Shown one piece after another: positions 1 through 10,829 of a stretch of 64,000 bases of DNA (positions are counted from its first letter, which is position 1; every line of letters starts with the position of its first letter). A model generated the notes under the pieces. It was not told where the DNA came from. It made no database searches and saw only the letters and a program-made list of their open reading frames with translations. Both the position numbers and the translations under genes were made by a program. The stretch is from Fonsecaea monophora (taxonomy: Eukaryota > Ascomycota > Eurotiomycetes > Chaetothyriales > Herpotrichiellaceae): the NCBI RefSeq assembly GCF_001642475.1, contig NW_019173933.1, positions 558,001 to 622,000 of the forward strand. The letters run 5' to 3'.

Positions 1-578
1 TCTGGAACGACCCGGGCAAGAAGAGATATTTCGACTCATACTTCTCCACCTTCCCTGGTGTGTGGAGGCACGGGGACTTCACCCGGATGAATCCAGAAAC
101 CAAGGGATGGGTGATCCTGGGCCGCAGCGACGGCGTGTTGAACCCGTCCGGGGTGCGCTTCGGTAGCGGGGAGATATATTCCATCATCGACCAGAAGTTC
201 CGGGACCGGGTGACAGATTCAATCTGTGTGGGCCAGCAGAGACCATGGGACGAGAGCGAACGAGTGTTCTTGTTCCTGAAAGCCGCAAAAGGGTCGAATA
301 CTGCGTCGTTGGAGAGGGAAATCCGTGCACAGATTGCCAGGGACCTGAGTCGTCGTCACGTCCCGCAATTCGTGTTCTGGGTCAAGGACATCCCCTACAA
401 CGCCAACAACAAGAAGCTGGAGATTCCGTTGAAAAAGGTCCTTTCTGAGGGAAGCGCAGGGATCGCAAAGTTGACGTGCCCGGCAGAGGAGAAGGCTGTT
501 CTGACACAGTATCTGCCGTTTTACGAGGTTGAGAAATTGCTGGGTACGGAGACTACCCGATTAAGTGCTAGACTGTAG
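1..578 (+). CDS. Acetoacetyl-CoA synthetase-like acyl-CoA ligase, 3' part (5' end outside window)
   Basis: This is the C-terminal part of an ANL-superfamily ligase that would join a short acid, probably acetoacetate, to CoA using ATP. The frame is open from base 3 and ends with TAG at 576-578, giving about 191 residues. Visible family features are WRHGDF, the hinge GRSDGVLNPSGVRFGSGEIY, and the late lysine region NNKKLEIPLKKVL, which carries the lysine expected for adenylation. The arrangement matches acetoacetyl-CoA synthetases better than acetyl-CoA synthetases. The protein ends in ARL, which fits the type 1 peroxisomal signal [SAC][KRH][LM]; classical acetoacetyl-CoA synthetases are cytosolic, so this is unusual. 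It reads in the same direction as the hydratase and dehydrogenase that follow. Family assignment is firm; the exact substrate is inferred. Confidence 0.85.
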   Translation, partial: WNDPGKKRYFDSYFSTFPGVWRHGDFTRMNPETKGWVILGRSDGVLNPSGVRFGSGEIYSIIDQKFRDRVTDSICVGQQRPWDESERVFLFLKAAKGSNTASLEREIRAQIARDLSRRHVPQFVFWVKDIPYNANNKKLEIPLKKVLSEGSAGIAKLTCPAEEKAVLTQYLPFYEVEKLLGTETTRLSARL

Positions 579-1007
579 ATACTATACATTTACTTTAACT
601 ACTAGGCGTTTGGGTAGATATGGAATTGACAGTTAGCGATGCCGATTAGGAGAAAATAGATGAGAGTCCATCTCTAGACATGACCAGGACGAGTTGAGCA
701 CAAGTCGCATAGTAACTCTCACATTCCTTGACGCCCTTCATCGCCTTCAGAAGGACACTCGACTCAACCATCCTTTCACATGAAAATAACATCCCCCTGT
801 TTCAAAATAGAAATGCCTCTCCAAGCGGGGAAATCTGCTGTAGGCAGACGCAGTCCATCAGCAGTCGCCGAAGTATTTCCCCCACCCGGAACAGCAGAGA
901 ACTCCGAGCACTTGTCTGATCAATCTTTCATTAATCTAGGAAACTGCCTGTCGTCTTCAACGCGAACATGTATTGACGTCCTCAAAGCACAGCTCCAGCA
1001 AACCGCA
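579..1007. other. Intergenic, ligase to hydratase
   Basis: This holds the 3' flank of the CoA ligase and the promoter and leader of the next gene. The hydratase frame is open upstream to an ATG at 780, but the added residues do not look like the conserved start of the family. No CCTCGG core was seen here. Confidence 0.4.
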
Positions 1008-1981
1008 ATGGGTATCCACGAAGCATTCGAATCGCCGCCTCCAAAATGCGGTGGCTGCGACGTGACTTTCCCCGAAGCCCATATCATGCTTGCAACCATC
1101 AATCGACCCCGGCAGCTCAACTCGATACCCTACGCACTCCATTGGGAGATGGACGCGCTGTTCAAATGGTTCGACAACGAGCCCTCGCTCCGCGTGGCCA
1201 TCATCACAGGCACGGGCAACCGGGCGTTTTGCGTCGGCTCGGATCTGATTGAGATGCAACGAGTGAAAAAGTCGGGCGACGATTCGTGGAAGGCCGAGCC
1301 GTACAAGTACACGCACCCGACGACTGGCTTTGCAGGGCTGAGCAGAAGGGAAGGGAAAAAGCCAGTCGTAGCTGCGGTCAATGGCTACGCGCTGGGTGGA
1401 GGATGGGAAATCGTCCTGAACTGGTGCGTCCACACCGTCCCCCCCTCCTTTTTTTCTTTTTTCTTTTTTCTTTTTTCTTTTCTTTTTTTTTTTTTTTGAG
1501 AAAAATGAAACGCACGGCTAACGATGGATGAGCGAGTAGTGACGTGGTAATCGCCGCTCGAAATGCCCAATTTGGTCTCCCAGAGGCCAAGGTTGGGCTG
1601 TATGCCTACGGAGGCGGTCTTCCTCGACTCATTCGAACGGCAGGGCTGCATGTCGCCAGCGAGATCGCTCTCAGTGGACGATCCATCACAGCGGAAGAAG
1701 CACTCCAGCGTAATCTCGTCAACTACATCTCGAAGAAACCGGAGACGCTCATTGACGAGGCTATCGAGATCGCCCGAGGCATCGCCGCAGTATCGCCAGA
1801 CGCGATGATCATTACGAGGTCCGCCTTGAGGGAGGCTTGGGAAATTCCCAGTGTCGAGAGAGCATTTCAGAACACCCATGAGAGATTCTACGAGAAGATG
1901 ATGGCAGGTGAAAACTCGAGTGAGGGATTGGCTGCGTTCAGGGAGAAGAGGCCGCCGAGGTGGAAACCATCGAAGCTGTAG
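1008..1981 (+). CDS. Enoyl-CoA hydratase/isomerase family protein, PTS1 (SKL)
   Basis: Crotonase-fold enzyme, expected to hydrate or isomerise enoyl-CoA esters during beta-oxidation. Exons are 1008-1423 and 1540-1981, giving 285 residues. The intron (donor GTGCGT at 1424, acceptor TAG at 1537-1539) is strikingly T-rich between 1441 and 1498. The join restores the family run ending LNCDVVIAA. Visible motifs are the first oxyanion-hole segment FCVGSDL and the second, NGYALGGGWEI. The C-terminus is PSKL, a canonical peroxisomal signal. The start at 1008 (MGIHEAF) was chosen because the conserved fold begins shortly after it; ATGs at 780 and 810 are in the same frame and would add an unconserved leader. 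Hydratase versus isomerase cannot be decided from sequence alone. Confidence 0.85.
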
Positions 1982-2755
1982 TCTCTATCCTCTTGCCTCT
2001 GGCCCCCTAGCATTTCATACGATAGTGGTATAATATACACTGTGACAGGGCTTGCCATTGTCGTTGAAAAGCCAACCTTACTGGGCGAGACAAGGCCCGG
2101 TGCTATATGGACGTGCTGCTCTGATACGGAATTCTTTCGACGAGGCTAGACCTCAGGATGCGGAAATCGGTCAAGCCAATAATATTGGACACTCAGCTGC
2201 TATGAGATAGAGCGCCTGCCTCACACATGCTTTGGCTCTAGCTAGTCACGAGATCATTGATGCATTTGACGGGCTGGCGGGGGTAGCCTTGACAGTGGTA
2301 CCCTGCATATCCCCCTTCTGCCACAAGAACCCTTCCCACTTGACAGCAAGAGTGTCTTTGCATTTCAAAGCACGCGGGTGAAAGGACCACAACTCAAAAA
2401 ATGCCCGAGTTTCTCTTAGTATCGGCATACGTCATGACTAGTAATTTCTGTCTTGGTAAGGGGACCTCACGCTCCGTTGCCACCAACTCATCCCCCACCA
2501 ACTCCTCCCGCAAAAACCCCCGCCACGCCAACCTAGATGCAGCCAGAGTTCTGGAGAAAGTCACCAACTGCAAAGCAATGCGCCGAGGGAGGCACGGTAG
2601 GGTTTCATTTATTAAAGATGATGCCGTTGCACGGGGCGCGTCGCGTAGCCTAGGTACATCCAAGGTTAATAGCAAAAAAGTGACAAAGTGACAAGTTATC
2701 CCGTCCCACAAGAGTACCCAAGTCAAGAACAGAAAGAAAAGGTCGAATCTAGGAA
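1982..2755. other. Intergenic with one CCGAGG core upstream of the SDR gene
   Basis: No convincing gene was seen; the short open frames here lack family features. A single CCGAGG, the reverse of the CCTCGG core used by CTF1/FarA-type regulators, lies at 2583-2588, about 170 bp before the dehydrogenase start. Confidence 0.35.
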
Positions 2756-3906
2756 ATGTCGTTCCCGGTACGTGGAAAGAATGCTATCGTGACGGGTGCC
2801 GGTTCAGGTATGTATACATGTATGTAACGACCCGAGTCCTTTGTCAAGTCTGCAGTCTAGAACTCCAGAGGCAAAATCCTTTTACTTTTTGTCCGGCGTC
2901 CAGTTGACCACATTGGCCAAAACCGCTAACAAACGCACCTGTCTGCGGGAGGTAGGAATAAACCTGGCATTCGCCAAATTACTCGCCAGTAACGGCGCGC
3001 ACGTCGTCGTTGCAGATATCCAAGAGACGCCCGCGTTCAAGGAATTCCAGAAAGCCACCACCGCAACAAAGGTGCTCTTCCATAAGACGGACGTGTCGAG
3101 CTGGAAGGACCTGGAGAGTCTGTTCGCATTTGCAAAGGCCGAGTTGGGCCAGATTGACGTGCTGTGTAATGGTGCTGGGGTCTTTGAACCGGTTCGCCAT
3201 CTCTCTCTCCTTTCTTCTTTCTCCAGCCGACGACATCGATTCTACTATAAAATATCAGTGTTTAGACACTTTAACTAACCCTTGCGGATTTGTCCTGGTG
3301 CGGAAAAAACAGGACTGGTCTAGTTTCTGGAAAGACACCGAAAAGACCAGCTACAAGTCGATCGACATCAACGTGCAAGGGCTGATGAAAGGCACACGGC
3401 TCGCGATCCGCGACCAAATCACCCGGTCGAAAGGCCGCGGCCGCGGGGGCGAGACCGTGGGAGTGATCCTCAACATCTCATCGCTGGCCGCGCAGTACGC
3501 TCTCTTCAACCAACCCCTCTACGCGACCTCCAAGGCCGCCGTGTCGGCATTCACTCGGTCCCTCGCGCCGCTGCACCAGGAGTTCGGGATCAAAGTCGTT
3601 GCCGTCGCGCCGGGCATGGTCATGACGCCGCTGTGGAGCGAGAGCCCCGACAAGATGAAGGCCATCTCCGAAGACGACGTGTTTGCCACGCCCGAAGAGT
3701 TGGCCGAGACCATGCTCCTGCTCGTCGAGAGCGCCGAGTACGAGGGCGGGACAGTCCTCGAGAGGCTCAAGAATACGACGAGGAGGGTCTTGGTTGATAG
3801 TCCATTGCCATCGGGCCCGGGCTCGACCATGAGTAAGATGGATCTGATCTATGAGGACACCATTGCTCTGTTGGAGGCTGAGAGGAAAGGAGGAGCCACG
3901 AAGTAG
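2756..3906 (+). CDS. Short-chain dehydrogenase/reductase (15-hydroxyprostaglandin dehydrogenase-like)
   Basis: NAD(P)-dependent oxidoreductase that interconverts a hydroxyl and a keto group. Exons are 2756-2807, 2956-3191 and 3313-3906, giving 293 residues. The first intron splits the glycine-rich cofactor motif: exon 1 ends VTGAGSG and exon 2 resumes with INLAFAKLLA. Other landmarks are VVVADI, CNGAGV (family NNAG), the catalytic serine in ILNISSLAA, and the catalytic pair in YATSKAA. No peroxisomal signal is present (the C-terminus is GGATK). Following a hydratase in a beta-oxidation setting, it could serve as a 3-hydroxyacyl-CoA dehydrogenase or oxidise a side-chain alcohol; this is inference. 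The second donor, GTTCGC at 3192, is non-optimal but gives a clean in-frame join. Confidence 0.85.
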
Positions 3907-4293
3907 TACAAATTCTTGCCACAAAAGAACAAAGAGCTGGACGGATTATAAGACATGAAGATTCGTAAAGTTTAAGTCATGCGTTGATCGTAGCGTATGA
4001 ACCACTCGTCTCGATCCTGGCCTGGAATACCCGCGTGAACATGTGTTCCCAATTAAATCGAAAAGGCGTGTCACAGCATGGTGACTCCACCGGCGAGTCC
4101 CTGACTGCGCCGTGCATAGATGGATACATCTCACGTTCGGTTCGTCCAGTGACAGTATAGATGCGACTTCAACCTCAGACACCGCGCTGGCGATGCTGCA
4201 TGCGGTTGAGAAAGGGAAAGTTGCATCCTCTAAATCGGTGCTGGTGACAGGCTCGTAATGTAGCCAGATATTTTGCTCCGGAACGGAATTCAT
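3907..4293. other. Intergenic between convergent genes
   Basis: 3' flanks of the dehydrogenase (+) and the C2H2 regulator (-). A short minus-strand open frame here has no recognisable feature. Confidence 0.3.
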
Positions 4294-7200
4294 TCACTGT
4301 GGCTGAAACGTGTTTGTCTCATGCCGATGGGCAGCCTCCTGTTCCTCGATCTGCAACAGCCGGACAAAAATCTCTGATACATTCGACGCCATCTGCCACA
4401 CTTTTAGTCGGCGGGTGATGTCCACGCTTAGCTGGAGCACCCGACTCGGCGCCTCCGGGTCTTGAACGTCGCCCACACCCTCCAGAAAGGTCTTGCCGCC
4501 GTTCTTGATCCAGTCCTTAACAGCCTGACTGGCGCGTTGGGAGCTGCAGAAGGATGGTTCATCCAACTGAATTGAAGGCCCTGTGCGCATCGATGCCTGA
4601 TGTGGACAAAAGTATTTGCAGCTCGCCCAAAGTGTTATGCCCGCCAGAAAGACCGACAGAGGTTCGAGGGGTGAATTGAATGGGTGGCGGCGTTGGAGGT
4701 AGCACACCTGTGAGGCATGCCACATCATCTCCCTGATGATTTCGGGGTGTTCGCCAAATGCTGCGATGGTTGCTGCCTCGTCCACGGCCGCGCCTTTGTT
4801 GTTGGTGTTTGGGGCAGAGCCTGTGGTGTTGGACAACCTGGTCATGTCAAACACGGAGGCCCGTTTGCGGGCGACGCGAGTGACGAGGTCGACGATCTTC
4901 CCTGCGCCAAATATGTGGCTGTAGTGTCCGGCGACACCGATGCGAAGGGCGTGGCGGAGGGTGTAGCGGCGCGGATGATCAGCCCAGCTGAATTCATACA
5001 CGGAGAGGATAGCTCTTGAGAGCTGTGACCGCACAGCGCGACTCACTTCCAGCCCGTTGTTGCCCTTCCAGAGGATGTGGTACAGGCCCGAGTCCATTTG
5101 CTCCTGGCAAGCGTACAGCTGCTGGCCGAGGCACCGGATCAACAACCGCTTACCGATGTTGTCGAGGGAGCTGATGATCGATGGGCTGGGTTTCTCTAGA
5201 AAATCGTGGATGGTCTGCATGGTCGGAGGTCCTCGCGGCGCCGTCTGAAATGGACAAGCCGCCCAAGAAAAGGCGGTGGGCGCATCCCAGTGTAACTGCT
5301 CACAAGGGAACTCCGGCGGCAGTTCTTCAAGTTTTGTGCACGGGTTCTGTTTTGAAAAGGCCGAGTATAGACAGTCAAACTCCTGAGATTGGATGGGTGG
5401 TCAGCTCATGCTGTAGAGTCGCCTGCCTTGTCCTGGAGAGTGCTAAAATTACAAGCGGGCTGATGAGACTCACGAATAGAAACCATCCCAATCTCTTGAC
5501 TTGCTCTTTGCTCACCCAGTCAAGCCACGTTTGAAACGTGTCTCGCTCAGACGACTCCGTTTCACTACGCGAGACATGTAGTCCCGTGCTGTTCATCTGC
5601 CGAGCTATGCTGATGAGGCGCGAACGAGAAGCGTCCGTCATCTCGAAAAGGCGTCGTGAGCCCGAGCCCATGGCGTGGAGATGCTGCAGCAATAGGGATA
5701 CTCCATAGGAGGGAGACCGCAAGAAACGGGGATCATGCTCGCCCTAGGTCAATCCAGGTTAATTACCCCCTATGTGATGGATGACGGAGGAGTGGCGCTA
5801 ACCATCCAAGTAGACGTCCGCCTGCAGAGCTCCGCAAGCGTGTCGGCAAACTCAATGGACCGATCGAGACCAGAGTAGCACGCCCCAATCTGTTGACACA
5901 TGTTAGCCGTGAAAACCTGAAACCTAAGGAGCGGCCGCAGTGATGACTCACGCAGGCCATGGTCAGCACCAGAATCGTGGGTGCATCGGATATCTTAAAT
6001 GTCGGCCGATGTATTATAGGCCAGAGCTGGTGCCAACAGGTCAGCAAAGCGAACAGAACGTGCGGCAGGCGCTGCTCTCCACTCACGTCATGGAAATGGA
6101 GAAAGTATAGATCAGTGAAGTGATGAAGAATGTCGGGACCTGGCAGTGATCGTAGTAAATCCACATCCTCCTGCCAAGGTACTCGCACAAGTGGCAGACT
6201 CAGCAGTTGGATGATACTTGATAGTTTCTTATCATCTAGTTTGCCAAAGGTCCCAAGGAGCTGGAAGTTCTTCCTTGGAGAGCTTGTGCCGCTGACACTG
6301 TGGTATTTTTGAGCACTTCTGAGATCCTCAGGATTGAGGACTGGGAAAGTGATCCTTTCCTCCTCTCCTTCAGCTTGGTATTCGTACGGCCAAGTGTTGG
6401 CGTCTCTTTCCACCGAGACTGGATCTGGCGCTTCCTCCAGCGGGGTGCCGGCACTTGGATCGTGTGATGCAGATGGAGTTGGTAGTGCTGATGTGTCTAT
6501 ATTCGGGAACGTGGCCACCGAGTCTCCTTTGTCGAGCGAGAGGCCAGTGTCAGTGTTTGCCCCTATGGCATTGTGATTCATGGCTTTACTGTCTCGCATC
6601 ATCTGCTGGACCCTTGTGGACCTATTCGGGTCCTCCAAGCCTTGCATTGGAACGTCCGGGACGCTCAAGTCTGGTGGCATGCTATAGGTATTCGCCAGGG
6701 TCTCCGAGTTCATCCAACTGAGGAGCGAGAAGTTACTGTCAAAATCTATCTTGCGTCAATCAAAGTCTTGGAGAAGGACAAACATGTCCGTCGTTAGATG
6801 CCATGCATACCATTGAAGGAGTAGAAACCATTATCAAACAACGGCTGGACTCCAGGAAACGATGTCATTAGGTCCGAATCCTGATGGAACGCGTTGGAGA
6901 AGTTTGACCGATTATGACTATTGCGGTCAGACACTGGAGCTACGCCGACATTGTGTAGCTCGGACGATGTTGCATTCAAAAGCATTTCCCATTGTGAGTC
7001 GAGGGTGTCGCCGGCGAGCTGAGAAGGTAGCTCGGAAGGAGGCTCTGGGATGATTTGACTGCGCTCGGATGCAGCACTCTCTTGCGGGAAGCTGTTACTC
7101 GAGTCGGCGTTGGTCTGAGTCTCGGAATCAGCTGAACTAGCAGACCTTTACAGAGTCAGTTGGTAAGGAGATGCAGAAGGTAGACGGTAAGTACGCCTTG

Positions 7201-7512
7201 TTTGGAGCTTGTTTCGAGGTCTTCCTCGGTCGTCCCTTGGGTCGCGGCTCGCAATGAATTCCATGTAGCACGCGGTAATGCCGCACCAGCACATCCCTAG
7301 GCACGTCAGATCCAGCCGAAAACAACCGCCGCAACTTAGACTGACCTCCTAGAAAACCTCCTGCCACATGCCGTACACGCAGAGTCGAACGCACCACGCT
7401 CCGAATGAGCGGTAAGACGATGGCGTTCCAGGTGATCCTGTCGAGATAAAACTTGACCGCAGTCTTCACAGGTATGGGACTTGCTCTTAGAACTCCCTGC
7501 GCCAGCGGGCAT
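4294..7512 (-). CDS. C2H2 zinc-finger transcription factor with fungal-specific (fungal_trans) region
   Basis: Predicted nuclear regulator. Eight exons join without a frame break: 7512-7346, 7296-7195, 7145-6811, 6745-6087, 6026-5952, 5889-5803, 5743-5474 and 5382-4294, giving 927 residues. Two tandem C2H2 fingers lie near residues 13-72: the first begins CEDCGQVLSRQDHLERH, the second CTACGRRF and is completed across intron 1. A basic AT-hook-like segment GRPRK follows. The fungal_trans region includes YFLHFHDLWPIIHRPTF (across an intron) and RLGWFLFEFDC, the usual family signature. The ATG at 7510-7512 was preferred because the fingers start a few residues later. It lies head-to-head with the peptidase gene and tail-to-tail with the dehydrogenase. 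It could be a pathway-specific regulator, but that is inferred from position only. A further small intron inside exon 8 cannot be excluded. Confidence 0.82.
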
Positions 7513-8507
7513 CTTGACACAAAGATTAGGGCAATGTTGGTTTTTTTCGTTCTCTGTGGAATTTCGAGCCTTGTCCACTATTTTTGTTATATTGCGCGAA
7601 AGGTTTGACTGTCGAGGAGGCTGGCGGGGTTTTAAAGGAGGGCGGCGGACTTTTTGTGAGCCAAGGAAAGTGTTCCAGCCGGGGCCACGCGGCTTCTCCG
7701 GATTTCATGTTTGATTACAGAGTGCGAGGCACTAAAGCGGGATCCCCGCAGTTCCTCTGGCTTGGCCTTGGAGATGTCAGACCATGGGCGATTCTGAGGT
7801 TTAGCGGCGGAAGAGTGGATAGGGAACAACAAAGTACTTGTAAGGGGGCGTTCCACGTGTGTCAGTGATGTACCAGGTACCTCGTACTGGGTACAGGTAT
7901 AGAGCATTTGTAGGAGCTACCACTGTCCAGCGGCTAGCCTCTCACGTGCTTAGTGCATCACTGATGAAGCGCTGTCACGTGTCCTCTAAGCGACAGCCTC
8001 GTGACAGAGTTCAGCCTTGTGATATTTGATGGCCTCATGACATGGTTTGTATATCTCTTTGAACTTTGAGGCCTAAAAAGTGATGCATGGACCAGAGATT
8101 CACTAGAGCCCTTTCAGAATCCCATACAAGAGTGAATACCAAGAGGTCTGTTCACTTGATCGTCACTTTGTTCCACATGTTGAGATCTAATGATGAAGAG
8201 TGACAGGGGATATTAACCAGGTTCAGTTAATTACTCTCATTGTTGGTACTGCTGTTGCTCACTTACTCTTCACGACTTCGGCCCAGTTTCCTAGTCGCGT
8301 TAGACTCTTTCTACCAAGTTTGAGTGACACGGCTTTGCCCAGATATATGAAAATGAAATCTGTTCCTCTCAGTTGTCAGGAACTTTTGTACATTTCCATA
8401 ATTTCTGTTTACATTCCCCGTCTAGATTCACCACTTGGCCAAACATCACTTGGCGAGCGTCACTCAGTCACTGTAATTACCGCGACACTAAGGAAAGAGT
8501 CGCGGTG
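7513..8507. other. Divergent intergenic region
   Basis: Shared upstream region of the C2H2 regulator (-) and the trypsin-like gene (+). No further gene was recognised and no CCTCGG core was seen. Confidence 0.4.
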
Positions 8508-10064
8508 ATGGCTAGAAACATGTATAATTGCGGCACTGGCAGCTTTGTTTGGGTGACGCCCCTACGCGAACGAAAAGTGCCTGCTCAGTACAACATGGAA
8601 GGTTCATTCGGTGGCCCAATCTATTCCCCACTCCACAATACCTGGAAGAGACCTCTGCAGGTGGAGGACTCAGGGGAGGTGGTCCTGGAGGGAAAGAGTG
8701 CCATATCGCAAGTCTCACACCTCGGATCAAATATCAACCAGGTCAACAAGGTCTGCATCGAAACACCCACTCACAAAGTCCTGAGTGGCTAATCGATCTA
8801 GGTACTGGGAGAGATTGGAAGCGTCTCAATGGCGACCGGGAAGCTCTATGCCACTGTCTGGCTAGGCGAAACTGCAACTTTCAGCGAGGTCTTCATGTCG
8901 GGCTTTTGGTTGGATGGTGACAAATTCCTGACCTGCGCACATCTTCTGGACACGATCGAAGGAACGAACATCTCCCGCACATTGAAACTCCTCCAAGACC
9001 CAACACCGACTACACGGGCCGCATTTGTCAATGTCTCGAGAGTCTCAAGAGACCATGACTACACCGGTAAGCTACAGAAACTCACCATGCATTCTGAGGC
9101 CATACTAACTGAATTGAGATGCAAATTCATGGCCAGTTTACCTCATTCATCATGACCGCGCGTCCGATCTTGCTGTTTTCCGCCTGAAACCAGATGCTGG
9201 CAAAGAGAAAGGGCAGCCTCCGCATTCCGTTGACTTGACGTCCCTGGTTTCGATCTATGCCGGGGAACCATTCAACGAGTCCAACCCTCTGAGCAGCGAA
9301 GCTACACTGTACCCAGAGCTCTTCGCTGCCTATTACCCGGGTATGCAGTGCACGGTTACGGAGGCCCACCTGAACCAAGATAGGAAGGCTGGTGCGCAAG
9401 CTGCCAATGTCGAGGATGCATGGGATTGGATGAGCCGCGAAACAATAAGACGGGCCAAGGAGAATGGGAAACATTGTGTCACCAAGAGCATAGTGAGATC
9501 CCCACTACATCGACATGACTGATCTGTCACTAACATTGCTACTAGAAATATGCAGAAACGTTCGCTGCCAACACCCGAAGTGTCGCCTTTGGCAGAATCA
9601 TCACCTCTGCCTCTTCTCCAGTCCTAACACAAGAACCCTCGAGTATGACCCATCTCAAAAACTGCGACATCGTGGGATATTGGGGTTGCTCTGGGGGTAT
9701 GGTCTGCCAGTACCGAATCGCTGGAAATGGGTTTGAGCCAAAGGTCGTCGGATTGTGTAAGTTACCCGCTTGGACTCGTAAGCCTCCAAACACCAAATGC
9801 TAACATTCAACAGTCCATGGCGAAGACACCGACAATAGCTGCAACAATATCTTGGTCTTCACCCCTGCAGGTGTAAGTGAGCTTCAGAAACTGCTGCGTA
9901 GTCATGCATAGCTATTCGCTGGCCTCAAAAAATGTCAGACAAAGGCATTTGCCAATCTCGAGCATACCCGACAAGTCAAAGCGTTCCACGACAACAAGGG
10001 CCGGCCAAATACTATGAGAATACGTCTGCACATCCGACCGAAGGAATTGAGAAAGTGTCATTGA
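8508..10064 (+). CDS. Trypsin-like serine peptidase domain protein
   Basis: Predicted chymotrypsin-fold peptidase without an evident signal peptide, so likely intracellular. Six exons join in frame: 8508-8750, 8802-9066, 9137-9492, 9546-9756, 9814-9872 and 9912-10064, giving 428 residues. The catalytic triad can be placed: His in FLTCAHLL, Asp in ASDLAVF (created by the 9067-9136 splice), and Ser in YWGCSGGMV. The first exon uses a weak donor, GTCTGC at 8751. It was kept because the join gives a smooth NKVLGEIGSVSMATG, but the protein could instead start at 8829. The gene has no obvious part in the surrounding catabolic cluster. An alternative ending just past 9872, without the last splice, would stop at TAG near 9910. 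Confidence 0.7.
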
Positions 10065-10829
10065 CAAGAAGTGAAAACAAATTGAGGCAGAAGTGCGATG
10101 GAACACACACACACACCAAAAGGCAAAAATAAGCAAAAGAACAAAAAAATGAATCAAAACAAACAGGAACAACCCCAAAAAAGCAGAAAACCAGAAGGGA
10201 AGAAAGAAAGGAGAAGAAGAAAAAAAGCGAAGTGACATTTTCCATTTCGGATACCCAGGCCACACAGACTTGGATTGTGCTTCTATTCAATCGGGGGAAC
10301 TCAATACCGTGCTTCGGTCAGTGACAGCGACAATGGCGATAGATGATGGAGCTGCTATGGAGAAATCAAGGCTTGACACCGACCAATCTCTACTCGATAC
10401 ACCCATTGATGCATTGATTGGCCAGAGTCTTCTCGGTGGCTTTGCTGGGGGTGGTCATAGGAATGCAGGCGTGATCAGGAAAGGTAGATAGACCCCAAAG
10501 AAACGCATGCGTTAAGGCCTTTAGCCAGTGCATATGACTCAATCTGATTCGATTGCGAAAAGAATAAATGGGTGATTCACATCATGCGTCAATCAGTTGG
10601 ATTAGAGACGGATGGACTTCCAGTCAGACGCTGGCAGTAATTACTAGATCCTGACATCCTGCCTGCATAATTAAGCTCCCACGCAAAGATCTTGTTTTCC
10701 CTCTTTTTTTTCCTTTTGTGTAGAGTTTCCTTCTTTTCCTCTCTACTCTATGATCTGGCTCCAAAGCTGGCATCAATAACTTCTCTTCGACAATGGTCCA
10801 GACCCAGCCCAATGACGACGGAATATATT
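10065..10829. other. Intergenic between convergent genes; A-rich tract
   Basis: No gene recognised. Between about 10130 and 10235 the plus strand is strongly A-rich and purine-biased, the kind of low-complexity sequence that gives long spurious frames on the other strand. Confidence 0.4.

Noticed and set aside
1385..1879. Long minus-strand open frames opposite the first hydratase gene
   Set aside because: They include Lys/Glu runs from the T-rich intron read backwards and have no family features; they are shadows of the plus-strand gene.
9912..10290. Minus-strand frames rich in Phe and Leu that look like membrane proteins
   Set aside because: They come from the A-rich plus-strand tract around 10130-10235; the composition is an artefact of low complexity.
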